DNA from: Aporrectodea caliginosa
Lineage: Eukaryota > Annelida > Clitellata > Crassiclitellata > Lumbricidae
Direction: 5' to 3'
Assembly: GCA_020284085.1 (NCBI GenBank)
Contig: JACEVL010000145.1
Span: forward strand, 1,235,983-1,299,982
DNA length: 64,000 nt
Made by a program: the position numbers and the translations under genes. Shown here one piece after another: positions 10,440 to 21,482 of the stretch. Positions within the stretch are counted from its first letter, which is position 1, and each line of letters opens with the position of its first letter. The notes below the pieces were generated by a model, which worked only from the letters and a program-made list of their open reading frames with translations, ran no database searches and was not told where the DNA came from.

Positions 10440-10800
10440 TCGTTTATTGGCACACAAAAAACAGCTGACACACCGCAACTGATTAAAATACAAAGCTGGC
10501 AGCCCATCCCCAATGACTCTAGCCTATAATGCTAAAGTCACCACGACAAACAGAGTCATCTATGGCAAACGCCGCCCGAAACAGAAAAGTCATCAGCGAC
10601 GAACTCCGAATTATGCATGCGTAATTTATGTACGTACGTGGCCATTTATATTGCGCCTTACAAGAACCTAGGCGCCTCATAGAAGGGGCCTATTTAAGTT
10701 TCGAAGGCGCTAAGAACCTCACGAAGGCTCTATTTCATGGCGATTGATGAGTATCGTTGCCTTCCTCCTTCACCCAGGCATGCGCCTGGCACCACAAAGT
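10440..10800. repeat. Retroposon debris with C-module remnant
   Basis: No gene. The 10640-10670 part matches, inverted, a LINE-type 3' end also found at 37385-37425 (GCGCAATATAAATGGCCAT). A short minus-strand C remnant (CCTTCCTCC, CCCAGGCATGCGCCTGGCACC) lies at about 10755-10795. Confidence 0.4.
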
Positions 10801-10819
10801 AAGGGGCCCTCAGCCCGAG

Positions 10820-11345
10820 TTTAGCGATATCTCATGACAGCACCTGTCCAAAATGGTTGAAAGAGTTATCTATTCCAAAATAACATCCTACCTTGATTCC
10901 AACAGCTTTTACCTCCCCCATCGGTCAGAATTATTTAGACTTCATTCAACTGAAAAGCGTGTTACCCGTCTACTCATTGATGTGTTTGGGGCTCTGATCG
11001 AAGAAGGCAGGTAAAATCGCTGGCTCTTTTGATGTTAGCACCACCTATGAAACCGTAGATCATATTATCTCACAGAGCTTGGAGACCTCCTTTAGCATCT
11101 TGGGACTCCTCTTTGTTGTATCCGCTCCTTCCTCTGCGAACGTTCACAGGGTGCTATCATGGCTCCTATGCGTTTATCCATCGGTCCCCTATTCCTTTTG
11201 GTCTCCCTCATGGACTTGTCTTGGTCTCGCTTCTTTATACAGCTGACTTGAGACGCATTCTATCGCAAAAAGGGTTAACACTCATCAATATGCTGATGAA
11301 ACCCAGCTTACCATGTATGTTTAGAAGTTTGTGCTCAGATACCCG
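10820..11345 (+). pseudogene. LINE reverse transcriptase relic
   Basis: Several frames carry RT-like stretches: ERVIYSKITSYLDSN, LHSTEKRVTRLLIDVFGAL (FSTE-like block), and TADLRRILSQKG corresponding to the region before the catalytic box. Stops interrupt every frame. It is the same family, inverted, as 35935-36360. Confidence 0.65.
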
Positions 11346-11423
11346 TTTTGTTGGTAAGTAGCTTTGCTCTTGGGTTAGGGGTTAGGGCCCCCGGATGTCT
11401 TAAGGGCGTAACTTAGGACCCCA

Positions 11424-12562
11424 AAAGTGGTGGTGACCAATCCCCAGATTTTTAACGTACGATGGGAGCGAAGGACACCAGAAAATCACAAGCGCTGCGA
11501 AAGTCAGGGATTGTCCAGAGAGTGTTCGATGGTGCTCCAAGTCCAGTTACGAAGGATACAAGAGACTACGGCAGCGTCAAAGCCTCAGAGACACCATATG
11601 AATTGTCCGGCTGCTACTGCGGCTTTTAAATGAATGAAACTAAATGACCAGTTAGCCTATTAGGCTACCACTGGATTTCCAATAATCGACGTTATGGTAC
11701 CAATAATCATTATCAACGCTAAAATGGTTATCCCGTAGTTTAGGTTGGTAAAATATTTTGTCTTCGGTGCCGTACTTGACATTGGTAAGTAGCCTATAAG
11801 CAGTCTACCAATGTCCATGATAATTGTCATCAACCGAGCTTCCATTACCAGAAATTGTTTTCATCAATCGAACTTCGCGTTTAACCAAGAATTTTTATCA
11901 ATCCAACTTCTCACACTTTCAATTTATTTTCGTCACTCCCACTTCTATTTTTTTAAGCGTGAAAAAACTTCATCGATCCAGCTTTGTTTAAGCAAAGAAT
12001 TAGATTAATCAATCCGGCTTCTATTTACGGAAACAATTATTTCCATCAATCCAACTGAGAATGTAAACATAGAATTAGTTTCTCCAAGTTCCATGTAGGC
12101 CAACAATTATATATTTCCATCGATCCAGGTTCCATTTTAAATTGACGTAAATGATTCTCAAGTTACCAGCCTAAACTACGGTTTTACCCGCTTAATGACC
12201 ATAATTATTGACTGCAGTTAGAGCTTACAGCCTACCACCGAAACATGATACACTGCATGCACAGTTATAGCCTTTCACGGTCTCTTTACAATGAATCGAT
12301 CCATTTCTCCATATGAATTTGATAATTTGACCTTCTTTTAGAAGCAAAATTCACGACGTCACCAAATTATGAAACCAAACATAATTATGTAAGTACGGTA
12401 TAGTGTGGAGACACTGTGGAGGCCTCTGTCAGCATTGCCGCCATTGCGATGTTAAGTATTCACGAATAGCCTAGACGGTAGAAAGCCAAATGCTTTCATG
12501 TCAAAAATATATTTAATTGCAGGACCAAAAAGTGGTGGTGACTATCACCACCACTTTTAAAA
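11424..12562. mobile_element. Possible TIR element related to the 48.1-kb Mutator-like element
   Basis: Bounded by AAAAGTGGTGGTGA and its complement. The interior at about 11640-12180 shares with 48400-48720 the TGGTAAGTAG...CCAATGTCCATGATAA block and repeated 'TCATCAATCCAACTTC' motifs. No transposase and no clean target duplication were found, so the boundaries are approximate. Confidence 0.4.
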
Positions 12563-13060
12563 GTGGTGGTGACCGGACACCACCGTCACAATAGAAAGTT
12601 ACGCCTATGCGGATGTCTTAACCCGGCTTTTGGCTTAGGACCCCAAAAGTCTTAATCCAGCCCAGATGACGATGACTACTGATGATACGGCAAAGTCCTG
12701 AACAGTGTCCCTTTTTTCTTGAATTAAATATCAGTTCCTCAACAGAAAAATAAAGACCACTTTTAGTTGATCGAAGAACACTTGAAGGTTTATGATCACT
12801 GAGTACTCGAACAAATTGTTCTTCTGAATGCCTAAACGGAAAACACAGTAGACCCATGTGCCGAAAGGTATCATCGAAGTTCCATTCCATATCAATTTGC
12901 AGTGCATCTAAGACACTGAGTCCCTCTCAGACCCAAGATCCCATTTTGCTCACACGCTTCGATACTTCAGCCCAACATTTGCTGGAAATATAAATATACA
13001 GTCCTGGCTCCCCATTAAAAACGTTTTGACGCCACTGTTAGGTTATTCAGAGTTTAACGA
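12563..13060. other. No recognisable gene
   Basis: Contains inverted GTGGTGGTGA motifs (12545-12590) and a 90-codon minus-strand ORF (12890-12618) without any motif I recognise. A repeated CGGATGTCTTAA...TAGGACCCCAAAAGT block (12610-12650) copies 11393-11428. Confidence 0.4.
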
Positions 13061-13127
13061 CGCTGTTTGACAGATCAGATGATTAACTCCAACGGTCTTG
13101 TTCTATACAGGCTTGGGTTTGGGCCTG

Positions 13128-13130
<3 letters not shown>

Positions 13131-13184
<54 letters not shown>
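13131..13184. repeat. (AT)n microsatellite
   Basis: About 53 bp of TA dinucleotides, followed by a GGT-rich stretch at 13240-13275. ORFs across both are simple-repeat translations. Confidence 0.95.
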
Positions 13185-13185
<1 letters not shown>

Positions 13186-13641
13186 GACGTTAACCTTTGA
13201 AATAACAAAGTTTGGCCACAGATCAAGTAAAGGTTTCTGGTGGTGGTGGTGGTGGCCATGGTGATGGTGGCGATGGGGTGGCGATAGTGATGGTGGCCAA
13301 TTGGCAGTGGTGGTGTACCTCAGGGCAAAAAATAATAATTATATTCATTTATATTTGCATAGTTATATATTTTGTTGACACGTCGAGTAACAATTTCATT
13401 ATTTACACGCACTTTCAATTATAACTAAAGATTAAAGATTACCGCAGGAGGGCGCCAACACAGTTAACTTTTTCTTTATTAAAGAAAGAAGAAATTGTTT
13501 TTGTTCAAAAATATTGCTTTTTTGTTATTCGGATTTTAAACCGATTCGGAATAATACCGCTAATTGCAATATCCGGCCCGAACCGATTACCGAACTATTA
13601 ATCGGCACGTCCCTACTTCTAATAATATTATGATCTGATTA

Positions 13642-13980
13642 GACACCTTTACATATCGTTCAACCGACACTATAAAGGGGACATGTTCGTTCAAGCGCTA
13701 ACTACCTATCCAGGCACCGACTAATATGCAATTTAAGGTCGACGTCAACTAACTTGGCAGACACAAGATATAAACACTTGAAACTTCAACTGCCATAGAT
13801 GGGTGTTGATTATACGTGCGGTTACAATTACCAGTTGAGCAGCGTTAAAGTCTTAATGACTGATCTTCTATTAAAATCAATCATCAAGATATTGATTTGA
13901 TTACGGCTTTGGTGTGCCTTCGGTTGATGCTCTGAGTATTTGACTCCGGCTCTACAGAAGCTAATAATTACGATATAATT
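13642..13980 (+). repeat. Composite retroposon: B, A, body, LINE-type tail
   Basis: GACACC at 13642 with TATAAAG at 13671 (offset 29), a TTCGTTCAAGCG block, module A at about 13736-13775 (terminal GTTAAAC eroded to ATAAAC), a body with AACTTCAACTG, then the 3' tail with GATTTGATTACGGC, CGGTTGATGC and CAGAAGCTAATAATTACGA. Confidence 0.6.
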
Positions 13981-14627
13981 AAAATGGATTCACACGACCA
14001 GCGACGGCAGAGGACGCTTCTGAATGCGACCTTCGCGTCTTTTTCATGGCTACTGTAAGTTTCGCGCCTTCTTTTACTGTCGCTTGTTTTCGATGAAGAT
14101 CCCTTTGGGTTAAGAGGCTTCCGAGCACGACCACCAAACACTTGCATCTTGGATACAGAACACGCTTAATTACTGGCGATTTAAATAGTTAAAACCATAA
14201 GGGTAGCTATATTCAGGCACAAGGAGGCAGTTGACTCTTCTTCTTTTTTTATATATACTGAACTTCCATTGACTAATGATCCCAATGACCAGGAATTTGC
14301 CAATGGTCTGTGAAGTTGCCTCCTCTTGAATTTCGGTCTCGCTACCTCCCTGGTTATAACTACATCATTAGTAATTAGAAGAAACGTCAAAAGAGGAGGA
14401 CCCTCTGGCTCATCTGTTATCTACAGACTACATTATTTTGACATTGAAGAAGGAAATGATTGTTTGCATAGAAGAGGCTGAGTCGGACCCGAGACAGGAT
14501 CTTAAGGAAGCGGCCAATCCTAAGCCTTCTGTAGTTAGAAAGGTCACTAAACTCTGGATCCATCCAACCAATCGGTTGTTTTGATTTCCATAACAAAACT
14601 TTGATGATGTAAACGTGAGGCAAGGTC

Positions 14628-14740
14628 GACGTCAATGACCCTGGCAGGCACAAGATGTCGCTAAACATTGGATAGCTCTGATGTTGTTACGCACTGCTTA
14701 GACACCTTTACATTGCTTTCAACCAACGATATATATAGGC
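14628..14740 (+). repeat. A-B cluster
   Basis: Module A with stem GACGTC 14628-14633 / GATGTC 14654-14659 then GCTAAAC, 35 bp later GACACC at 14701 and TATATATA at 14730 (offset 29), then TTTTTCGTTCAAAC. This is one of the cleanest examples of the A-before-B arrangement. Confidence 0.55.
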
Positions 14741-14774
14741 GACTTTTTCGTTCAAACTCTATCTTTAGTCTTTC

Positions 14775-14940
14775 TCTCAGATCATGAAGCTTAGTAGGAA
14801 AAAGGAAGTTCAACTCTCCAGACTATGATCGGAGAATGTTAACCTTAACGAAGGACTATTTCTAATCAGTAAACATGATAATGGATTACGCAGTTCTTGC
14901 CAAGTCAAAGAAAATATGGATCATCTAACATTACTCTGAA
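14775..14940 (+). pseudogene. Relic of an unidentified coding sequence
   Basis: Reads MKLSRKKEVQ, then an internal stop, then NLNEGLFLISKHDNGLRSSC and ends HLTLL-stop. An inverted copy at 31769-32005 encodes the same stretch with conservative changes (I/L, D/E, S/T) and the same stop, which suggests a common coding ancestor, perhaps the tail of a retrotransposon ORF. It interrupts a composite retroposon. Confidence 0.4.
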
Positions 14941-14995
14941 GAAAATATCTCCAATAATTATATTGAGTCATAAATATAAAGCATTCAAGTTATAA

Positions 14996-15320
14996 TTTGA
15001 CCAACGATGCTTAATCAATATTTTCGTTCAAACGTTAGCTACCACATAGATCAAGCAATAAATATGTGATCTAAGGTCGAAATAATCGACCATGGCAGAC
15101 ACAAGATGTCGTTAAACGAAACCTTAACTATACATGGCTGAGCGTTTTAGAAATTCAGAAATTACGAATGCAGTTACAACTACCGGGACAGTAGCATCAT
15201 AGTCATACGGGCTAATCTTCTATTATTGACCTGAATAAGGTCTGGCATTGGTGTGCCATCGGTTGATGCCTTGTGCATTAGACACCGGCGCTATAGAAGT
15301 TACTAATTACAATGCAATTA
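14996..15320 (+). repeat. Composite retroposon, continued
   Basis: A partial B block without GACACC (CCAACGATGC...TTTTCGTTCAAACG), module A at 15076-15117 ending GTTAAAC, a body, then a 3' tail with the CATCGGTTGATGCCTTGTGC block and ACACCGGCGCTATAGAAGTT end. The tail matches the LINE fragment end at 19440-19550. Confidence 0.6.
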
Positions 15321-15477
15321 TAATAGGCTTAGATGGCCAGCGACTAGGACTAAGATCTTATTATACTTTAATTTAGGTTGTATGTGTACATTTTGGTTAC
15401 TGAAACACTCATAGATAACATCTTTCAATTGTTAATTTTTAAATATGTTATGTCATATAACATTTATAATAAAATTC

Positions 15478-15950
15478 TGATGTTGGAAAATTATTAATAT
15501 TAATTATTGGTTAATGAATATCTATATTGCCATATTACTATTGTGCAATGTTGGTTGCAACGCTGGTTACTATTATTCAACTTTGGTTTTACAGTATTAT
15601 ATATTACAAATGGTTTGGTTTGGTTGCTGTATCGGAGTGCCTGCTGTGTTGCATAATATTGCAGTACTGTGTTACAATGCTGTTTGCCGAAATATCCATG
15701 GACGACTTCTTTTCGACTGTTGATTTTTGTTTAAAATATGTTTTGTCATAATAATAAGAACCCGATGTTGGAAAATTATAAACATTACTTATTGGTTAAT
15801 GAATATTCATATTACAATATTACTATCATTCAACTTTAGTTCTTCAATATTGCATAATGGTATGGCTTGGTTAATGTACATGAACAGTTTAAAGGAATAC
15901 CTTAATCAGTTATAATACATGTATGCTTTGTTAGTTAATGAAATTTGTCA
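15478..15950 (+). repeat. Direct duplication, about 290-bp period
   Basis: Two diverged copies start at GATGTTGGAAAATTAT (15478 and 15763) and share TATTGGTTAATGAATAT and ATATTACTAT blocks. The sequence is AT-rich and no gene is recognised. Short ORFs differ between the copies. Confidence 0.55.
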
Positions 15951-16036
15951 GGACATAATGATCACAGACAGTATGAGATGAAATACTTTATGTTGCAAAA
16001 ATATTGAATATTAGTGAAATTGTAAAGCTCTGTTTC

Positions 16037-16150
16037 GACACCGTTAATGGTGTTGTTCGGATGCTATAAGTTTCTTGTTCTGATTGTATTGTAGGCTATA
16101 TTTTCTGTATTGTCGTCAACGGCCTTTGATGTCATAGGACGACGTTAAAC
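16037..16150 (+). ncRNA. Candidate small-RNA unit
   Basis: GACACCGTTAATG at 16037, TATAAG at 16065, then a hairpin with GTCGTC 16112-16117, loop with CAACGGCCTTTGATGTC, GACGAC 16138-16143, and GTTAAAC 16144-16150. Predicted start near 16095 and end near 16150 would give an RNA of roughly 55-60 nt. Paralogues: 42579, and minus-strand 3669, 17270, 37541, 61614. Confidence 0.4.
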
Positions 16151-16178
16151 TATGGACAAATAAATAGTGTTACTTACG

Positions 16179-16322
16179 TCTGACCTTACCTTGCCTCTTG
16201 CAAGGTTTCAGTTTAGAACGAAAGATATTCTCTCAATTTGACAGACATAACGCTTTCGTTATCGTACTAAAGCCTGTGAACGCGCTGGTTAGTGAACTGT
16301 TAAGAGGCAAGGTAAGGTCAGA
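16179..16322. repeat. Inverted repeat with 22-bp arms
   Basis: GTCTGACCTTACCTTGCCTC at the left is complementary to the sequence ending at 16322. The right arm overlaps the start of the next A module. A related fragment occurs near 1340-1365. Confidence 0.7.
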
Positions 16323-16412
16323 CGTCAACGGCAATGGCAGCCACTAGATGTCGTTACAACATTGGTTTATGTTAGACACCTCTCAAATGTAGCCACTGAC
16401 GCTGTATATATT
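16321..16412 (+). repeat. A-B cluster
   Basis: Stem GACGTC 16321-16326 / GATGTC 16347-16352, then GTTACAAC, then GACACC at 16375 and a GTATATA box at 16405 (offset 30). Confidence 0.45.
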
Positions 16413-16489
16413 TCGGTTGTTCAGAGGTCTTTTACTTAAAATTTCAGAATTAGAGTCGCCAATCCTTTGAGCCCATTATAGTTCGTTAT

Positions 16490-16910
16490 ATACCGTTTAA
16501 GAACACTCTAATAACAAAGATAATTAGCATCATCCTTTCTCCAGGCCTCGGACTGATGCTACCAGAGTAGCTTAGTATACGGGAACGGGCGGAGTTAGCC
16601 CATTATAATACTTCTGCCTCGGTAATTGTAGTGGCATTTGAAATCTCTGAATGTCTAAATCGCCCAACCATCCGCAGTTAAAGTCTCCAGTGCTTAACTA
16701 TATCTTGAACATCTTGTGTTTGCCGAGGGAGTTAACGTCAACCTAAAATTACATATTAATTCATAGACGAGATTGATAGCTATAGTTTCAAGGAAAGTGT
16801 CACCTTACATAACGTCGGCTGAAAGCTATATAAAGGTGTTTAAGCAGTCGTTACATAATAAGAGTATCCAGTGCTTAACGGCATCTTGTATTTGCCAGGG
16901 TCGTAGACGT
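16490..16910 (-). repeat. Composite: A-B-A joined to module C
   Basis: On the minus strand: A at 16910-16872, AACACC at 16840 with TTATGTA 29 nt on, A at 16739-16690, a body, and module C at about 16595-16490. The same order with C as the 3' end occurs at 690-1085 (plus) and 25559-25900 (minus). Confidence 0.55.
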
Positions 16911-17269
16911 AAACCTTACATTACCCATACATCATCAAAGATTTGTTACAGAGTTTAACAATATCTTATCGCAACAGAGGTCGTTGACAGAGGCTGAAAT
17001 CATTAACAATTTAAACGAACAGAAATATCTGTCCATCTTTCCGTCCATAGTGTTTCTCGAAGCGGCCGCGCAGTGTCTAGACTATATTGTGACGTCACAC
17101 AATGGACTTCGTTTCCAATTATCGCCACACGAGGATAGGATAACGGGAGGCTATAGGATAAAGGGAGGTCTGGATAAGTTAAAGTTTCCAACGTTTACCT
17201 ATAGCTTTAACTATAGCGTGGTAATTCCTCGATGTGTTACGCAGCTAGCGTTTTATTATTATAACCACA

Positions 17270-17378
17270 GTTTAACGTCGTCTTATGACATGAAAGGCCG
17301 TTGACGACAATGCAGAAAATATACAATACAATCATAACCAGAAACTTATAGCATCCGAACGACATCATTAAAGGTGTC
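17270..17378 (-). ncRNA. Candidate small-RNA unit, minus strand
   Basis: GACACCTTTAATG starts at 17378, TATAAG at 17350, hairpin GTCGTC (17308-17303) / GACGAC, terminal GTTAAAC (to 17270). It is an opposite-strand paralogue of 16037-16150, about 1.2 kb away. Confidence 0.4.
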
Positions 17379-17494
17379 AGACGGAGCTTTACAATTTCAC
17401 TAATATTCAATATTTTTGCAACATAAAGTAGTTCATCTCATACTATCTATGATTATTATGTACTGACAAAAAGGTTTGAACGAAAAAATGTCAT

Positions 17495-17610
17495 ATATTT
17501 CTTCATTTGTAAGCATTGTAAAGGTGTCTAAGCAGATCGTAACAATCTTTAGAGGTAGGCCTATCCAGTGTTTAACGATATCTTACGGCAACAAAGGTCG
17601 TTGACGTTGG
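17495..17610 (-). repeat. A-B cluster, minus strand
   Basis: Module A (17609-17570) precedes GACACC at 17528 and ATATATG near 17497. It matches 690-820 closely across the whole A-B junction, including the TCTAAAGATTGTT spacer. Confidence 0.5.
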
Positions 17611-17639
17611 GAGAATTTATTTTTGGAATAATACAGGTT

Positions 17640-17835
17640 CTATTCAGCGTAACTTATTAACCACTTAACATAATTAAAAGTATAGCTAGGCTCCATTTGA
17701 ATTATCTGCGGGGACTCAAAACAAATAAAACCAGCGCTGAAGTTAGTAATAACAACTAATAGTTGCACTGCTACTTCCACTACTGCAACTCGCCTCTGAG
17801 TAGAGATCTCGTGGGACGCAGTATAAATGACGATT
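17640..17835 (+). repeat. Retroposon 3' part, inverted copy of 471-665
   Basis: Shares AGGCTCCATTTGAATTATC, a CAGCGCTG block and ACTCGCCTCTGAGTAGA with the minus strand of 471-665. It runs directly into the microsatellite. Confidence 0.6.
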
Positions 17836-18028
17836 ACTACTACTGCTACTAACACAACTTCCACTACTATTACTACTACTACTTTTATTATTATTACTGC
17901 TACTGCTGCTGCTGCTGCTACTGCTACTGCTGCTACTGCTACTGCTACTACTACTACTGCTACTGCTGCTGCTACTGCTGCTGCTACTGCTACTAGCAGC
18001 TGCTGCAGCAGCAGCTGCTGCTGCTGCA

Positions 18029-18079
<51 letters not shown>

Positions 18080-18208
18080 GCTGCTACTGCTACTGCTACT
18101 GCTACTGCTGCTACTACTGCTACTACTACTACTACTACTACTGCTACCCACCACTGCTACTGCTGCTACTACTACTAACTACTACTACTACTACTACTAC
18201 TACTGCTG

Positions 18209-18276
<68 letters not shown>

Positions 18277-18278
18277 GC

Positions 18279-18375
<97 letters not shown>

Positions 18376-18465
18376 GTCTACTACGTCTACTACTACTACT
18401 ACTACTACTACTACGTCTACTACGTCTACTACGTCTACTACGTCTACTACGACTGCCACTTCTAC
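17836..18465. repeat. Long TAC/TGC trinucleotide microsatellite
   Basis: About 630 bp of ACT, GCT and CGT-interrupted triplets. The 221-residue plus-strand ORF and the 122-residue minus-strand ORF are poly-Thr/Cys/Tyr and poly-Val/Ser artefacts. Confidence 0.97.
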
Positions 18466-18505
18466 TACATTCTCTGTCACGAAACTGGTTAAAGAAAATG
18501 TAGGT

Positions 18506-18617
18506 AGTAGTAGTTTCAGTTTAACGACACTGTGTGATAACAAAGATCTTTTTCAACATCGCCTTCCTCCTTCATGCGTGCTTGGGATTGGCACTGTCAG
18601 AAAGCGAACAGTGGCCA
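18506..18617 (-). repeat. Module C copy with (ACT)n tail
   Basis: Near full length on the minus strand, from CAGTGGCC...(5' end) to GTTAAACTGAAACTACTAC (3' end at 18506). The 5' hairpin CACTGTCAGAAAGCGAACAGTG is intact. Confidence 0.8.
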
Positions 18618-18653
18618 AGAAAATGTAAGGCTTTGTGGAAGTCTGGTTATATA

Positions 18654-18690
18654 GACACCTCTTAAACGTAGTCCTCCGAATCTATAATAT
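18654..18690 (+). promoter_or_regulatory. Module B
   Basis: GACACCTCTTAAACG at 18654 with TATAAT at 18683 (offset 29). A C-type module follows only at about 18810. Confidence 0.4.
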
Positions 18691-18805
18691 GCATCGGCCT
18701 CGAATTATTTGCCACGTGTTCCTTTCTTCTTAAACTATTGTCTGCCTTGAACTCTAAATTTGACCTGAAATGGTCTTGGCAAATACACAGGCGAACTCAC
18801 GATAT

Positions 18806-18897
18806 TGCCTACGATGGGTTGGTGCCAATCCTAATACTCGGTAAAGAAGGGGGGCAACGCTAATTTTCTTTGTTATGACACAGCTTCATTAAGCAGA
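18806..18897 (+). repeat. Module C copy, diverged
   Basis: Keeps GGTGCCAATCCTAATACTCG, a GGGGGGCAACGCTAAT block and the TTTGTTATGACACAGC hairpin, ending ATTAAGCAG. The close relative at 28666-28770 shares the ACTCG variant. Confidence 0.65.
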
Positions 18898-18899
18898 GA

Positions 18900-19560
18900 C
18901 TACAAAAGAATCTAATCACTGGCATAAAGTCCACCGGTGTCGTTTTCGGGTTGTACCAGTCAGATTCTTCTGCCGAAATATTTACACATATCCGACTACA
19001 GGCGACGTGAGCTCCACTGGCTTCCAGTTGCTAATCGGGTGCAACTGAAGATCGCTACGCTTTGTTGGAAGGCTATGACTGGCACTGCTCCGGACTACAT
19101 AGCCGAACTGTGCCTTCCAGTTGGCACTCGAACTGGTCGGCGGGCACTCGGTTCTGCCTAGCGAAATAATACTTGATTGCTCCCTGCTTTCGAACCACCA
19201 CCCATGCTCGTCGGGGCTTCTCGATTGCGGCACCGTGGATCTGGATCTGATCATCTTTGTCTGGTCATACCAAAATCAAGAACTGTCCTTGGCATACGAG
19301 CTTTTTCAGTATTTGGACCTACTTTTTGGAACTCTCTTTCAGTGTCTGTAGGCTACGCTGTGCTCAGTCACTTCTGTCATTTCGTTCTCGGCTGAAAACT
19401 TATCTCTTTCAAATTGCTTATCCACCATAGGCTGTCTCTCTGTCTTTTACGGACTGATCTTCTGGATGTTGACCTGATTACGGCTTGGTTTTGGTGTGCC
19501 ATCGGTTGATGCCTTGTGCATTAGGCACCGGCGCAATAGAAGTTGCTAATTACATTACAT
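18900..19560 (+). pseudogene. LINE ORF2 C-terminal fragment with (TTACA)n tail
   Basis: Encodes RRRELHWLPVANRVQLKIATLCWK and TAPDYIAELC, the conserved C-terminal region of L2/CR1-group ORF2. The 3' end reads CGGTTGATGCCTTGTGC, then GCACCGGCGCAATAGAAG and TTACATTACATT. That tail is the one shared with the composite retroposons, so this LINE group is a plausible source of their 3' ends. Confidence 0.75.
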
Positions 19561-19786
19561 TACTTTACATTACATTACATTACACCTTCGTTTTTACGCT
19601 GCAAACTCTGCACATTTGTTCAGTCCCGTGTTTCTTGTAAAGTGAATAGCGCCAAGAACCTAGAGAATGCAACAAATGGGCAAGTGTTTAGTAACAAAAT
19701 TTTGCTCTATAAATATATTGAACTCTCTGGAATCGAAAAAAACTTTGGAAAATGGAGTAAAGCGATCAAACATTCGGCTCTCTCTA

Positions 19787-19822
19787 AACACCTTTAAATC
19801 AGTTCTCCATGAAACTATAATA
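19787..19822 (+). promoter_or_regulatory. Module B
   Basis: AACACCTTTAAATC at 19787 with TATAATATA at 19816 (offset 29), then ATTTTCGTTCAA. No intact hairpin A follows, although ATGTCGCTAAAAC near 19951 may be a remnant. Confidence 0.4.
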
Positions 19823-20014
19823 TACCGGTACGTGATTTTCGTTCAATTATTAACTCGTTCGAGTTACGTGAGACTTCTAACCCTAATAATTATGACATTG
19901 CTAATCAATGGACAACACTTAATGACAAAAGAAATAGAAACCTCTGCGTCACATGTCGCTAAAACTCCATTGCTGCGGCCAATATTAGGCTGCATTGTAA
20001 TTAATAACTTATTT

Positions 20015-20118
20015 AACTCCGCCACTGATCGCACTCTGTCAGTGCATTCCGAAGCCTAGATAAAGGAGGAGGGCGACGCTAATTGTCTTTGTTACCACAC
20101 AGTGGTCGTTAAACAGTA
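20015..20118 (+). repeat. Module C copy, near full length
   Basis: ACTCCGCCACTGATCGC at the 5' end, AAAGGAGGAGGGCGACGC, and GTGGTCGTTAAACAG at the 3' end. The 5' hairpin is CACTG/CAGTG. Confidence 0.8.
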
Positions 20119-20287
20119 AACAAGCAAGCAATAACTTATAGCCCCACTTAGAGCAGTGACCTTGGACACATTTAATACATTTTTAAGTGGCCTTATATGA
20201 TCAACTCCGGTTAACCAACCATTTACTGCGTTGGATTTAGGCAACGATTAACTGATGCGTTGAGAACCATACAATGGAACTATACTT

Positions 20288-20383
20288 CACTGTCCGTACT
20301 CTGGTAGTGCCAGACCAAAACGTGAAATTAAGCAGAAGGGAGGGACTAATCATCACTATTGCCAGCAAGCGTCGTTAAGCAGT
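20288..20383 (+). repeat. Module C copy, diverged
   Basis: CTTCACTGTCCGTACTCTGG start, GCAGAAGGGAGGGAC middle, CAAGCGTCGTTAAGCAGTAAC end. Confidence 0.7.
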
Positions 20384-20607
20384 AACTACATGTAGACAAT
20401 AAACTGCGCCACTACTCGTACTCTGATACTCAGAAGTGTTCTCTACCTCGGAAGAGTCGATCGTTTGACAAACAACAGAAGATAATGAAACTAATGGAGT
20501 GAAATACAGGAGAGCAGAAGGCGCTAATGTTGTACTCAACATAGATTGGTCGACATAACAGTCAACGTAAATGTATGTCATAGACGAACGCCGAATCAAT
20601 CAATCGA

Positions 20608-20745
20608 TCGGTCGGTCGATCGATCGGTCGGTCGGTCGGTCGGTCGGTCGGTCGGTCGGTCGGTCGGTCGGTCGGTCGGTCGGTCGGTCGGTCGGTCGGT
20701 CGGTCGGTCGGTCGGTCGGTCGGTCGGTCGGTCGGTCGGTCGGTC
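20608..20745. repeat. (GGTC)n microsatellite
   Basis: About 34 tetranucleotide units. The RSVGRSVG ORFs are repeat translations. Confidence 0.97.
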
Positions 20746-21185
20746 AGTCAGTCAATCAATCAAACTTTATCTTACCGGGCTAACCATATGAATTGGAGAA
20801 CACAGAAGAGTTCGTCTTAGGCAATGGAGCGTGTCACCCGGTTGCTCAGAAAACTAAAAGAAACCGAAAAGAGTAGGTGAACTAATAAAAAAACTTCCAA
20901 AACAGAACTTAGCAGAAATCAACGTAAAGCAAGAAATATGAGAAATGCGGAATATCCCAAAGTTATTTGAACAACTGAGAAGAAGATTGCAACAACACAT
21001 CGGAGTCATACATGCAACAGATGCAACAGATGAAACAACAACAATAGCAGATGCAACAACGCTGTTATAACAAAAGACACATCAATAATTTATACGGCAG
21101 CCAACGTCCTTAGCGTCGACCGTAGATTTTGTTCTTTACACGAACAATAACCTAATGCTGTGAGATACTGAACTTAGCTTGTTTA

Positions 21186-21290
21186 CTGTTTAACGACCAC
21201 TGTTTGGTAACAAAGACCATTAGCGTCGTCCTCCTCCTTTATCCAGGCTTGGGACTGGCACTGTCCGAAAGCGAACAGTGGCGGAGTTAA
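21186..21290 (-). repeat. Module C copy
   Basis: Full-length on the minus strand. 5' hairpin CACTGT/ACAGTG, 3' hairpin with inner stem GGT/ACC-like pairing, ends GTTAAACAGTAAAC. Confidence 0.8.
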
Positions 21291-21349
21291 GAGAAATACC
21301 GAACGAAATTTAAATCGAGACACTGAACAAAATTAAAATCGAAATATAT

Positions 21350-21379
21350 AGTGCATGAGAGACACAATGAAAAGGTGTT
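21350..21379 (-). promoter_or_regulatory. Module B, minus strand
   Basis: AACACCTTTTCATTG starts at 21379 and TATATATTTC at 21350 (offset 29). This is the paralogous empty site for the C insertion at 57383-57496. Confidence 0.45.
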
Positions 21380-21482
21380 TAAATTCAGCCGTAAATTGGA
21401 CTGCTTGCGACATTTTTTATGTATTTTCTTTTTACCGATATTTCAATTATTCGCACGTGGCAGTACTTGCAGAGTCCATTTT

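Noticed and set aside
12545..12590. Strong regulatory palindrome GTGGTGGTGA
   Set aside because: The motif also marks 11424 and 12527 and is best explained as the ends of repeats, not an operator.
16984..17304. 106-codon ORF as a gene
   Set aside because: Its 3' third lies over a minus-strand hairpin module that recurs elsewhere with different frames, and it has no recognisable domain.
17827..18543. Long Thr/Cys/Tyr and Val/Ser ORFs
   Set aside because: They are translations of triplet repeats in several frames at once, with no non-repeat domain.
20546..20791. RSVGRSVG repeat protein
   Set aside because: It is the (GGTC)n microsatellite read in frame; two frames give the same peptide.
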